Shown here: piece after piece, positions 42,095 to 52,000 of the stretch
How positions within the stretch are numbered: position 1 is the stretch's first letter
Layout of the letters: each line of letters begins with the position of its first letter
Translations under genes and position numbers: made by a program
Notes under the pieces: generated by a model
What the model saw: only the letters and a program-made list of their open reading frames with translations
Told to the model about the DNA's origin: nothing
Database searches by the model: none
Source: Ricordea florida
Taxonomy: Eukaryota; Cnidaria; Anthozoa; Corallimorpharia; Ricordeidae
Assembly (NCBI GenBank): GCA_949710005.1
Contig: OX453275.1
Span: forward strand, 30,163,218-30,227,217
Length of the DNA: 64,000 bases
Direction of reading: 5' to 3'

Positions 42095-43357
42095 ATGGCA
42101 GAAGCAGGAGATATACCATTAGAGGATTTATCAAAAGGAGATGATGACGATAATGATGATGATGATGGTGATGACACATTTTACCAAAGTCCAAATACAT
42201 CTACATCTGTTGATAAAGATTATGCTGGTTATGATGAATATAACCGATCGAGGGGAGGAATAGATGATGAAGTAAGGAACCGAGCAGAGTGGGATACCCC
42301 AGCTGAACGAAGGAACCTTGGTGATGTTTTAAGAGAAAGAGATGAGGAATATGACAGAAGGAGAGAAGCAAGACAACAACTCAAACGTTATTTCCCAAAT
42401 TATGACCCTAATGATGGTACATTTAATGTAAAATTTGGAAAAGATGGTAGTTTAATGGTAAAATTAATTAGTAGTAAAAATAATGTGTGGCATATAATAG
42501 TTGATAAAGATGGTGTGATTAAACTTGAAGATTTACCAAAAACTTTTAGAAAAGCTCTAGGTGCTGATTATGAAAGCATGTTGGATAGATATAATAATAC
42601 CATATCGCAATTAAATGAAGAAAAAGAAAAAAATAAGGAATTAAATAATATCGCAGAGGGGTTGAGAGCAACAATAGAAATATATCCACAGGAGATAGAT
42701 CGATATATTGAAAAAGAAAAAGAACTTCGTGAATTCATTAAAAAACAACAAGATGAAAAAGATGATAATAAAATTCTTTTTGATAAAAATGCTAAACAGA
42801 ATATAGAATTAAAAATACAAGTTGAGAAGATTTTGGATGAAATAAAATTATACAAAGAAGAAATAGACAAATATAAGAAGGATAAATTAAATTCATCAAA
42901 GTTAAAACAAAGTAATGAACGATTAAAATCTGAGAATGATAAATTAAGAGAACAAATTAGAAAGAATAGAATCTCAAATGAAGAACAAATATCAGATATT
43001 GATGGTCGAAAAGAAGAAATAATTAAAAATCTTCCATTAAGAGAGCGAATAAAATATATCTTCAAAAAGTATGGGTTTACAGTATTTGCTGTTGTGAGTG
43101 CTGTTGGTGTAATCATTGGAGTTATAGTTTCTAATCTTTCTAAAGGTCTATCAACATTAGGTAAAGGTGTTGGTAATGGGTTGAAAGCTCTTGGTAAGAA
43201 ACTAGGTGAAATATTACCAGGAATGGTTGGTGCTATCGTGAGCTTTCTATTTAAAACAGCTGGTGAGGTTATTGGGTTTTTAGGTAAGAATGCTTGGATT
43301 TTGATAATGGCTGTGGTTCTCTATTTTGTGGAACAGTTTAAAAAGAAGAGAAAGTAG
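42095..43357 (+). CDS. Long coiled-coil protein with C-terminal membrane region (420 aa)
   Basis: Residues 1-30 are acidic (DDDDNDDDDGDD). About 50-95 is Arg/Glu rich. About 165-310 is a nearly continuous coiled coil (QLNEEKEKNKELNN and onwards). The last 100 residues alternate hydrophobic segments (VFAVVSAVGVIIGVIVS, MVGAIVSFLFKTAGEVIGFL, WILIMAVVLYFVEQF) with glycine-lysine repeats (LGKGVGNGLKALGKKLG). The architecture suggests a membrane-anchored fibre, scaffold or entry protein, but no family is recognised. Preceded by GATCTAAAGATTTC. Confidence 0.7.
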   Translation: MAEAGDIPLEDLSKGDDDDNDDDDGDDTFYQSPNTSTSVDKDYAGYDEYNRSRGGIDDEVRNRAEWDTPAERRNLGDVLRERDEEYDRRREARQQLKRYFPNYDPNDGTFNVKFGKDGSLMVKLISSKNNVWHIIVDKDGVIKLEDLPKTFRKALGADYESMLDRYNNTISQLNEEKEKNKELNNIAEGLRATIEIYPQEIDRYIEKEKELREFIKKQQDEKDDNKILFDKNAKQNIELKIQVEKILDEIKLYKEEIDKYKKDKLNSSKLKQSNERLKSENDKLREQIRKNRISNEEQISDIDGRKEEIIKNLPLRERIKYIFKKYGFTVFAVVSAVGVIIGVIVSNLSKGLSTLGKGVGNGLKALGKKLGEILPGMVGAIVSFLFKTAGEVIGFLGKNAWILIMAVVLYFVEQFKKKRK

Positions 43358-43400
43358 ATCTAAAGACCAGCTCCGCTGAAAAACAAAATACCGAAGGAAC

Positions 43401-43802
43401 ATGAATGATCGATGTAATGATGAAATAATAACTTTTTTATCAATTACAATGTTAACTACAGAAACAACAATTTATCTTGACCCGTCATTATATAATGTAA
43501 AAGAGATACAAATGTTAGATTTTTCTGGTACTAATGCAACGTCTGAAAATCCTTTGTACTTAATGTGTGATCTTATTGAACCAAAGTCTTCATATTACAA
43601 TCGTACCCCTAGTGGTGGAAATGTAGAACTCAACCCCTCTCAACTACTAGCTGTTTGTCCCTCCAAAAGGTATCCTAGTTTAAGAATTAGAGAAACTAAA
43701 AATCCTGTTAACCACTTTACATTATGGATTCTAGATAAAAATGGAACAAAGTTAATTTCTAATACCGTGCGTATTCGTATCAATTTAAAGATATCATGTT
43801 GA
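43401..43802 (+). CDS. Candidate minor capsid (single jelly roll/penton-like) protein
   Basis: 133 residues as read. The real start may be Met17 (MLTTETTIYLDPSLYNVKEI), because the preceding residues look unlike a fold. The rest is beta-strand-rich with an alternating pattern (NPLYLMCDLIEP, HFTLWILDKNGTKLISNTV, RIRINLKISC) and few helices. Polintons normally carry a small penton protein, and no other gene here fits, so this is the best candidate by elimination. No sequence motif proves it. Confidence 0.5.
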   Translation: MNDRCNDEIITFLSITMLTTETTIYLDPSLYNVKEIQMLDFSGTNATSENPLYLMCDLIEPKSSYYNRTPSGGNVELNPSQLLAVCPSKRYPSLRIRETKNPVNHFTLWILDKNGTKLISNTVRIRINLKISC

Positions 43803-43817
43803 GTAGTAAAATACAAT

Positions 43818-44414
43818 ATGGGTGACTACAATAGAATTTATCCTGGATTACCTAATAATTCAGATCCAGTCAATTTCAGACTACAAAAATCAAGTGAAGT
43901 ATTACAAAATCTTGAGAGAGAAATTAAACATTATGAAGATGTAAGGAAAAAATACAATAGAGCAAGAGGAATATTTACAAAAATCAGTGTTTGTAGTGGA
44001 GTGATTTCAATTATTCTATCCGCAAGCGGGTTGGGAACTTCTCTTACCGGTTTTGGAGCTATGATTGGTGTTCCGTTGGGTGTTGTAGGCGGAATTTGTG
44101 GTGGAGTATCTGTTGGATTTGGTGCAGCATCAAAAAGACTTTCAAGTAAAGTTAGTAAACATGAACAGACTGTTTCCATAGCAAAATCAAAATTAAACAC
44201 CATTAACGACTTGGTTTCAAAGGCTTTGAAAGATAATGTTATATCTGATCAAGAATTTTCTATAATTTTAGCAGAGTTGGAAAAGTTTCAAAAACTAAAA
44301 CTGGAAATCCGTCAAAAATTTAGGAGAGATACAGAAAAAAACTTAAACATGTCTCAGATAAGGAGAGAAGTTCGTGCAGATCTATTAAAAGAGTTAACCA
44401 CTCCCGCTCATTAA
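43818..44414 (+). CDS. Predicted membrane protein with glycine-rich hydrophobic hairpin (198 aa)
   Basis: A polar helical N-terminus (LEREIKHYEDVRKKYNR), then a long hydrophobic, glycine-rich region (about 56-100: GVISIILSASGLGTSLTGFG, GVPLGVVGGICGGVSVGFG), then a long charged helix to the end. A membrane-penetrating or virion-membrane role is plausible but unproved. It starts 16 bases after the previous stop in the same direction. Confidence 0.65.
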   Translation: MGDYNRIYPGLPNNSDPVNFRLQKSSEVLQNLEREIKHYEDVRKKYNRARGIFTKISVCSGVISIILSASGLGTSLTGFGAMIGVPLGVVGGICGGVSVGFGAASKRLSSKVSKHEQTVSIAKSKLNTINDLVSKALKDNVISDQEFSIILAELEKFQKLKLEIRQKFRRDTEKNLNMSQIRREVRADLLKELTTPAH

Positions 44415-44582
44415 AAATTTCATATGAGAAAACTGATGTAGGATGTAATTGTTTTGCTGGTATTCAGCGATCGTCCCAGAGGGACTCCCCGCGAAGTGGA
44501 AGCTGGGCCCCGTCTTCCGGCGGATATTAGAAAAGAGGTTATCTAGTCTAAAGACTTTTCATATTATTCTAAAAGTAATAAA

Positions 44583-46142
44583 ATGACGCTATGGATGGAT
44601 TTTAGAAATAAGTATCCAAAGGTTGACCTTGATAAATTTACATTTGTGAATGATTCATATGGAGGATATATTAAGTGGAAAGTTAATGGAACAACAATCA
44701 TGTCTAATGATGATCCTACTGGAAAAACTTGGACAGATAATCTTCCTTCTAATTTGAAAAAACTTTTATGGAAAGATTTAGGGTTGGATCATTCTGAATT
44801 GAGTTCATTCCCAAAGAGTTTAACTATGACTAATCGATCTTATCCAATACCAGCAATTGATTTTGATGACTTTACAACTGACATAACAAAAATGCTAACC
44901 TCACTAGATATATATGTTTCAAATACAAAGAAATTCACAGCAAAGATGAGAAACATATTTGTCAATCAAGTTGTGACTTTCAAGTTTGGTAAACAAAGTA
45001 GAAAATGGTTGAATGCTCCAGATATGAATTATTGGCCTCAGCAACTTAACTTTGCAGTTTGGTGTGCAACATCTGGTTGTGGGATTAGTCCTTTTGAAAG
45101 TCTAAATTATCCTAAAGTAGTGAATAGCTTCATTAAGTTTCATATATATTTCACAATAAGACGGATATTATATGAATTAAGCCTTCCCTTACCTGATGAG
45201 CAACCCTTTGTAATAAATAATAATCCCTATAGTAAAGTAGCATATCAACGTTTGTGTGCAGAATTTAACATATCAAAAAACTCAGACTTTAGATGGAAAG
45301 GTGGTAGAAACGTAGGATTGGGAGATATATTTCTTGATTATGGTGCAGGATATCATGGAAAAGGAGGAGGATATCAAAATGTACATATTATAAGGAATTA
45401 TGATTATGAAGCAGATCAATGGCCTGGTGAAGGTGGTAAATTTGCTGATGACGGTGGTAAGAAAGAAAAAGGTGACCTAATCTCATTCATTCGTAATGAT
45501 GACTTTGCCGATTTCAAATATGCTTGGTTTATTCCTACAAGTGGATATGGACTCACTAAAGCTGGACTCGGTAGATTGAATCGTTCCGCCGAAGCTTTTG
45601 TTTACTGTATATTGGGAGCACAAGTCAACACTAGAAATTCGATTTATGGTAATGGCGGCGGAGCAATCGAGACACAACAAGAATTCTTAGCTTTATTTGA
45701 AAGTAGTGTTATTGAGAATGACATTTCTAGTTCTATCCAAAGATATCAATTAGCTGTACAAGAAGCGAAATTACGGCTTGATTTAGCTATTGCTCCTGGT
45801 GTATGGTTAATGCCAAGTAATATGATAATCAACACTGAAAGCGTGACTGGTTTTAACAACAAACTTATGAAAGCGAGTAATGATATGAAATTTGGAGTGA
45901 ATAATTCCATAAACACTGAAGCAAAACAGGTTGGAATAAGTCATAACATGGGATCTTCAAAGTTAAAGTTACCTCATTCAATAGTTGAGACAAATCCAAA
46001 ACCAAAAATCCTCCCAACACAAAATAAAAAGTCGGACGTGATCACGCAACATGAAACCAATGCACAAAGCGAGCATGAAGTGCGTATATTAACATTTATT
46101 AGTAAAGGTAATCATACGGTTTCGAGTTCAATTTGGAATTAA
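44583..46142 (+). CDS. Large uncharacterised Polinton protein (519 aa)
   Basis: The largest gene of unknown role in the element. Features: aromatic-rich N-terminal half, LNFAVWCATSGCGIS (about 159-173), FHIYFTIRRILYEL, a Gly-rich stretch around 257-305 (YGAGYHGKGGGYQ) and GVWLMPSNMIINTESVTGFN near 425-444. I recall similar proteins in other cnidarian Polinton-like elements but no assigned function; a virion component is plausible from its size and position after the capsid block. The last 9-10 codons come from a palindromic insert (46111-46267), so the natural C-terminus may be altered. Confidence 0.75.
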   Translation: MTLWMDFRNKYPKVDLDKFTFVNDSYGGYIKWKVNGTTIMSNDDPTGKTWTDNLPSNLKKLLWKDLGLDHSELSSFPKSLTMTNRSYPIPAIDFDDFTTDITKMLTSLDIYVSNTKKFTAKMRNIFVNQVVTFKFGKQSRKWLNAPDMNYWPQQLNFAVWCATSGCGISPFESLNYPKVVNSFIKFHIYFTIRRILYELSLPLPDEQPFVINNNPYSKVAYQRLCAEFNISKNSDFRWKGGRNVGLGDIFLDYGAGYHGKGGGYQNVHIIRNYDYEADQWPGEGGKFADDGGKKEKGDLISFIRNDDFADFKYAWFIPTSGYGLTKAGLGRLNRSAEAFVYCILGAQVNTRNSIYGNGGGAIETQQEFLALFESSVIENDISSSIQRYQLAVQEAKLRLDLAIAPGVWLMPSNMIINTESVTGFNNKLMKASNDMKFGVNNSINTEAKQVGISHNMGSSKLKLPHSIVETNPKPKILPTQNKKSDVITQHETNAQSEHEVRILTFISKGNHTVSSSIWN

Positions 46143-46267
46143 TTTGCACGAGTGAGTTTTTCAAAAAGCTGAAATTCGAAGAGCCGCTTCGGCGAGTGCA
46201 ATTTCAGCTTTTTGAAAAACTCACAAGTACAAATTAATTCCAAATTGAACGAGAAAAGCCGTATGAT
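46111..46267. mobile_element. Palindromic MITE-like insert inside the Polinton
   Basis: ATCATACGGTTTCGAGTTC...AATTAATTTG on the left is mirrored by CAAATTAATT...GAACGAGAAAAGCCGTATGAT on the right. Inner arms TGAGTTTTTCAAAAAGCTG and its complement flank a GC-rich loop. It covers the 3' end of the 519-aa gene. A 20-bp motif TGCACTGGTGTTACACTTTT is repeated three times nearby (46475-46532). Confidence 0.75.
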
Positions 46268-46529
46268 TGCTTATTAATAATATAAACATGAAAAAATTCG
46301 CCTGGAAGAAGTACCGGAAGATCTCATTGCGGACGGACAGGAAGTAAGCATTTGACGCGGATTTGACACTTTATTTACTGATTGGCTGATGAAGATCAAC
46401 TGATAACGCTACGAACTCAAAGCGGGTCGTTCAAAAATAAAGAATATCATAATCCAGAAAATCGATGTGTAATTTGCACTGGTGTTACACTTTTTGCACT
46501 GGTATTACACTTTTTGCACTGGTGTTACA

Positions 46530-46562
<33 letters not shown>

Positions 46563-46870
46563 GAGTAATTTTTTCATGTATATTATTATCAGCGGAGGGT
46601 TGGCGTGGTATCTATTTCGGTAATCGGTCAAAGACCTCCCCGCGAAGCGGAAATTTCACGTGATTATCATTGTTTATGGATTAGTGTTCACGTGTAGAAC
46701 AATAGATTGCATACTTTTACGACATAGCAACAAGCAAAATGTAAAGTAGATTTGAAATCGAAAAGTAGATTTTATGTTTACTTTTAAAAGGTCGGTTTCT
46801 AACGTCGCTCAGGAATGTGATTACGTCAATGCAAATTTTTGTTATATAACACGTGTAAGTGTTATATAAC
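46143..46870. other. Non-coding interval in the Polinton between convergent genes
   Basis: Holds the right arm of the palindrome, a triple 20-bp tandem repeat (46475-46532), a GC-rich CCCCGCGAAGCGG motif (46638-46650), and a hairpin TATATAACACGTGTAAGTG with TTATATAAC (about 46843-46870). I see no supportable gene. Confidence 0.6.
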
Positions 46871-47602
46871 TTAATGTTTTTCATAACATTCTTTACAAAA
46901 TGCCTTCTGTCTATTGTGTTCACATATTTGTGATCCGCCGCATAACTTACAAAAATTTCTTTGTTTTCCATGAATACATATTCCTTTACCTCCACATTCT
47001 TTACAACGTGCCTTCTGTTTTTTATGTATACATATTTGTGATCCTCCACACTCTTTACATTGATTCCTTTGTTTTTTATGCTCACATATTTGTGATCCTC
47101 CACAATCTTTACAATAAGCTTTATTTCTATTATGTTCACATATTTGTGCCCCTCCACACTCTTTACATCTTGATTTCTGTCTTTTATGAATACAGTAATA
47201 ATGATACTTAATAGTTTTAAGTTCGTTAGTTGATTGGGCTTGTGTTTTTTCCTGAATATTTTGCATCTCTTCCATAACTCCTGGTGGGGGTGTTTCTGGG
47301 TTAAATTCATTTGGTAAACCTGGAGATACGTCTGGTGGTGGATTTGGTAAATTTGTTTGAGGGGGAGGCGGAATTGGAAGAGGAGTATTCTGATCGAGTC
47401 TATGTGGATTGGTATTTAATAATGCACTAATTTCTCGAATATTATCGATGATTTCTTGAAAATTATTAACTATTTCAGGAATATCAATCAAAAATTCAAT
47501 ACGTTTCGCTTTAGTATTATAATATGACTTTCTTGGTGGGTTATACCAGTAAACTAATTTTTTTAATTGATCAGCACTTAATCTATTTAACTGTTGTTCC
47601 AT
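46871..47602 (-). CDS. SAP-like N-terminus plus six cysteine/histidine repeats (243 aa)
   Basis: Residues 1-45 (LSADQLKKLVYWYNPPRKSY) resemble the SAP-like helix pair that opens the polymerase gene at the other end. Residues 75-115 are proline rich (PLPIPPPPQTNLPNPPPD). From about 136 there are six 18-residue units of the form C-x-H-x6-C-x2-C-G-G, e.g. ICEHKKQRNQCKECGGSQ, likely zinc-binding. Similar repeats occur in algal, fungal and large-DNA-virus proteins (EsV-1-7-like, by recall). It starts about 11 bases inside the right inverted repeat and faces inward. Possible roles are DNA binding at the termini or regulation; unproved. Confidence 0.75.
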   Translation of the reverse strand: MEQQLNRLSADQLKKLVYWYNPPRKSYYNTKAKRIEFLIDIPEIVNNFQEIIDNIREISALLNTNPHRLDQNTPLPIPPPPQTNLPNPPPDVSPGLPNEFNPETPPPGVMEEMQNIQEKTQAQSTNELKTIKYHYYCIHKRQKSRCKECGGAQICEHNRNKAYCKDCGGSQICEHKKQRNQCKECGGSQICIHKKQKARCKECGGKGICIHGKQRNFCKLCGGSQICEHNRQKAFCKECYEKH

Positions 47603-47612
47603 TTTACAATAT

Positions 47613-47867
47613 TTTTTTTTTGTTTTTAAATAACAATTGAATTCATTTTTTTTTTATTTACCTATAAATTCTCTGATAAAATCCTTGATAAATCCTTGAT
47701 AAAATTTTTTTTCATTTTTTTTTTTATTTGGTGATACTTTATATAGTAATAAAATCCTTGGTTAAATCTCTGATAAATCTCTGATAAATCTCTGATAAAA
47801 TTTTTCAATTTTTGCATTTCTATTTTTTTCTTTAATTTGTGCTGGAATCCCCACTTTGCATACTACT
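47613..47867 (-). repeat. Polinton terminal inverted repeat, right
   Basis: Complement of 32310-32562, including the three ATCTCTGATAAA units, the ATCCTTGATAAA units and the TATA-like element. The outermost bases are GCATACTACT. Confidence 0.92.
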
Positions 47868-47872
47868 TAATC
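47868..47872. repeat. Polinton target-site duplication, right
   Basis: TAATC directly follows GCATACTACT. Host sequence then continues TAACAAATTAAACTAGC, matching the empty site region from 54556 (TAACACATTAAATTAGC). Confidence 0.85.
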
Positions 47873-49003
47873 TAACAAATTAAACTAGCATATAGAGCGC
47901 TTTAAACGTAAAGGAACAAGATAGAGCAGTAACGTTGAAGGTAGTTCCAAGCACGAACGGTGACTTTGCGAAATCACAAACTCAACAGAGTGTGGAAGCT
48001 TCTAACCTTTTGCGGTTACACAGTTACGTAATTTTTCAATATCGTTTCCTGAAGGTTTGCTTTGTAAAGCACGTTCTCTCAACTGAGACAACAGTCAATT
48101 CTGGCTAAACAATTCAAAGCAGAGGTAAAAGAATCGCAGAGTACAAGTTTTTGTTTTGTTGCTATGCAGTGTTGTTTCTTAGAATTTATCTGTTACCATT
48201 TCCGGTGGGATCCCATTTCACGCACGCGCTTACGCGTATCTACAACCTGGAACTAATAGCAACTTACAAGCCAATCACGAAAACGTATTTGGCGTCCGGT
48301 GATAATGCGATTAGATCTTAGCAACGCTTTGTCCAATCACATGCAAGGAAGTTGTTTACATCGTTTTGTTACTTTGATTAATTCAAGCTGAACAGCATAA
48401 TAGTCTGTCTGCGAGCCTCATTCATTATATTCAATCGTGCCTGCTATTAAGGAACAGCTAGTTGTACGTATCAAGCACCAGCCAAGACATAACAACTACC
48501 CTGATCTAAGATTAATCTACGGACGACTTCTCATATTTAACTCAGGAATGTATCTTATGCCCGTAAGCGTTGTCTACTGGTCATTGTAAAGGCATTTCTG
48601 GAGTGCTGCTTTATTCTACTACGATTTGCACGACCTTGTCGTCTTTCCACGGGGATAAACGCTGGTTTCTTTGAGTGCGGTGTGCCAGGGATAGGAAGCC
48701 AAGTGCAATGTGCAGTGTGCAGCTTGATTTATACGTGTGACTGGAAATTTGCGAGCGAAATATTTGCATTCGAGAAAATCGTTATAATTAAATCGCTAAA
48801 TTGTTTGGTATTTGAAACGCACTTCGACAATTTACGTGATAAAAACTGTAACTGCTGGAAATTTAAGAATTCAAGAGACAAGCATCTCACATTGGTGAAG
48901 AATATTGCACCCGACTGCAGTCTTCGAACTGTCATTGTATTCGTAGCGTTAACGGGACATCTGCGTCCGAACAATCTCACAGCGATTTCCTTTAAACGAT
49001 ATT
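47873..49003 (+). promoter_or_regulatory. Upstream region of FOXJ1 copy A
   Basis: About 1.1 kb between the Polinton and the FOXJ1 start, near-identical to 54556-55678. CCAATCAC boxes occur at about 48272 and 48335. The overlapping reading frame at 48682-49113 is conserved only because of the duplication and is most likely 5' leader. The Polinton separates this segment from everything further upstream. Confidence 0.5.
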
Positions 49004-52000
49004 ATGAACACAACTATGCCGGCGGAAGTACAGTCTTACGCACAAAAATTTGCCGAGAACTGGAGAGCTCAGAATCCAGCCGAAGACGAAGACGAGAAAT
49101 CATCTTTGGATGACAGTTTGACAAATCTTCAATGGCTACACAACATTAACATTCAAGATATTAGTCCTTATGCTCCATCTATGTCTGCGTCCCCCGCACC
49201 ATCTACAAACTCCCTTGACTCCGATATTCAAAGTGACAATAGCGATGGCTACAAAGAATTAAATTCAAAGAATTCTGGCGTGGATCACAAAAACGATCCG
49301 AACCAAAAACCACCCTACTCGTACGCAACATTAATTTGTATGGCTATGAGGGAAACGAACAAGACAAAAATTACACTGAGTGCCATATACAAATGGATAA
49401 AGGAAAATTTTGTGTATTATCGTGTGGCAGATCCAACATGGCAGGTAAAAAACTGAATCTGTTATATTTTCTTCTACTCAATAAGGCATTCACCTTTAAT
49501 GATCGTTCTTACATTAAAAAATCACCTTGGTTGTCATCTTTCCTTCTGTTTCGTTACTTTTCCTGTTTTTCTTTTTTCCTTTGCTTTTACTTTACCTTTA
49601 GAAAGCTAAGAACCAAAAAAATTCCGGCGATTAACAAAGGCTTCTGCACTGCCTCTAAGCTAAATAAGTAATACCGAGTTATATTTACCCACTGGTGGAA
49701 ACATCGCACATTATATTTAGGACATTCGTGGATTTATAATTTTAGTTGAAGCCTGTAAAATTTGACGAAACATGATAGATAATTGTACACCACAATAATT
49801 CGTTTAATTCAAAGGATGCTGTGGCGGTCTTGGAAGCAAGATAAGTTTTTTAGCAAAAATGGCAGCAGTTTAATAGCAGTAAATTGACTGACTTATCCCA
49901 TCTGATCCTTTTTCTCCGGTACGTCTGTATGAGTCTTTCGATTAGGCACAAACACAATTGTTATACTCAACAGAATAATTGCCAATACCCAACTCTGCGA
50001 ATTTGTAATTTCAACTGCAAAGCTTTTTATCTTGGATCTAACAACGATAAGAAAAGATGGATGAGATTTTTAAAGTTATAGAACTTAAAGGTTATCTAAT
50101 CTCTTGGGTATATTCTCTCAGCTCGTGTATGACTTTTTGGAGGTTAGTGGAACGGTCCACTGCAAAACCAAAAAGTTTTTTTAATGGAAGAAAAAGTAAA
50201 TATTTTCGGAAGGGTAACGATTGCCTCCATAGCATCGACAAAATTCAACTTTGCGGTTCGAAAACATTTCTCATGCAAATTTAATGCTTTCGTGTGTTTC
50301 CCATATTAGCGCCCTTGGACGCCAGCGGAAAATTTCCCGTTCACACGTTCAGAAGAAAAAGAAGTTGACCTATTCCCTGCACAGAACAATCTCCTCTCTC
50401 TAGGCGTGCGACAGACAACGAGTTCACAACAACATGCAATTCGGCTGTATTTTCATTCCGCACAAAAACATACAGTGCACTAGCTATGCGTAAACGCATG
50501 AAATGTAGCGAACACTTAAGATTCGTCGTATTCGGCAATTAACTTCGAGGCACATATAATCATGAAAAAAGCAATCTGAACCTCACAAAATTGCGACATG
50601 TTCAAAAGCAGTAGTGCCTCTTTCAAAATGACATTACAAATTACTGAAAATACTGTACTTTGCCCCAGATATTATATAATTGTGAAGAGTACGCTTTTCG
50701 CTGGCAGCTCAATATATATAATAAACTGTATTTCTGTAGTTGTCTGTTCGCAATACTATTCTGTTATGACTTGCAAAATGTATAATTTTTTTACATATGA
50801 ATGAAAATAGGTTTCATGAAAAATTCATCAAAATTCCATGCATAATTCCTGGAAACCACTTGGATTCTTGGCTAGCTGCTAAAAGAAAGAGCTATTAACC
50901 TGGAAGAAAAAAAAAATATGTTGTCTGTATGTAATATATTGTGTCCTTTCAGATCAATCAAATTGAAACCCCCAACTGGTGGAAAAGTCAGATTTTTCTT
51001 GTGGCTTTTGTGAGAGAACAAAAACCAAAAAAAGAAACTTTAATAATGAGCTTTGGATCTAGGGGCACTAAGTCACATAATGTTACTGTATTTTAAAATT
51101 CTGTAATCAAGTTTTATTAATATTGTACTTTAGGTAAATTGCTTAGAAACTACTTGGACTCAAAAGCAGTTATCTTTATTCACATAATGATGGAGTCAAA
51201 AGTAGCAAGTTGACTCAACTGGAAGGTAGCCAGCAATTTCTTATCCAAAGTTAATCCTATAAATAATTCTAATTTTGTATAACAATTCACTTGCAAATTT
51301 GTGTATTTATATATATAAACTGCAGTCAAGCCAGATTAGCCCTGTTCTTTGAATTGAATGAGAGTTAAAGTATAATTGAAGTTCTAAAATTGAAATGAAG
51401 TCACATTTCTGCACAAATTATACCAGGTTGAAAAAGGCAGATAGGTAGACCCTCCTAAGTTTAATTCCTGCATCCACCTTTCTATTTATTTGGTTGATAA
51501 AGTTGAAGTCTATGAGTGGTAAATATTTCCTAAATTGAATCATTTGAACCTTTTGTTCTCAATTACATTTATCATTCTTTTTGCAATTTACTGTTGTTGT
51601 TGCATTCATGTATGTTAAAAAAAAGTTCTCCACTTATCTGGTTGTAAATAAATGTTTTTAATGGATCCAGAGGTCACCCGCCAGACATTGTCATAATCAT
51701 TACACTATATTAATATTGCAGTTTCATTTATTTTCTTGATCTAGAACTCTATACGTCACAACCTATCACTAAACAAGTGCTTCATGAAGGTGGCCAGAAG
51801 AAAAGATGAACCAGGAAAAGGTGGTTTCTGGAAAATCGACCCAGCTTATGCTGACATGTTTGTAGATGGCGTCTTTAAGAGGAGGAGGGGTGTAAATACA
51901 CAGAAGACTACCAAGAAAAACACACCAAAACCTTGTAAGAAATCTGCTTCCAGGAAAGCTGATGGAATGAAGAGGTCATTTCCAAAGCAAGAACAAGATG

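Larger units (their letters stand above)
32310..47867. mobile_element. Polinton/Maverick (virus-like self-synthesising transposon), 15,558 bp
   Basis: Bounded by inverted repeats of about 250 bp that start AGTAGTATGCAAAGTGGGG and flanked by a TAATC duplication. The matching empty site is at 54551-54555. Internal genes match the Polinton set: protein-primed DNA polymerase B, retrovirus-like integrase, double-jelly-roll capsid protein and A32-like ATPase. The element is far more AT-rich than a typical coding region and has no introns. The inverted repeats match almost perfectly (the clearest difference is an A-run length), which implies recent insertion. The polymerase is frameshifted, so this copy is probably not autonomous. 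Confidence 0.95.

Noticed and set aside
42568..43116. 182-codon minus-strand frame in the Polinton
   Set aside because: It is the antisense of the Lys/Glu-rich coiled coil in the 42095-43357 gene, giving a Ser/Phe/Ile-rich artefact.
48682..49113. Open frame of about 143 codons overlapping the FOXJ1 copy A start, repeated at 55357-55788
   Set aside because: Its persistence in both copies is explained by the recent duplication. It overlaps the well-supported FOXJ1 N-terminus in another frame, and its start differs between copies.
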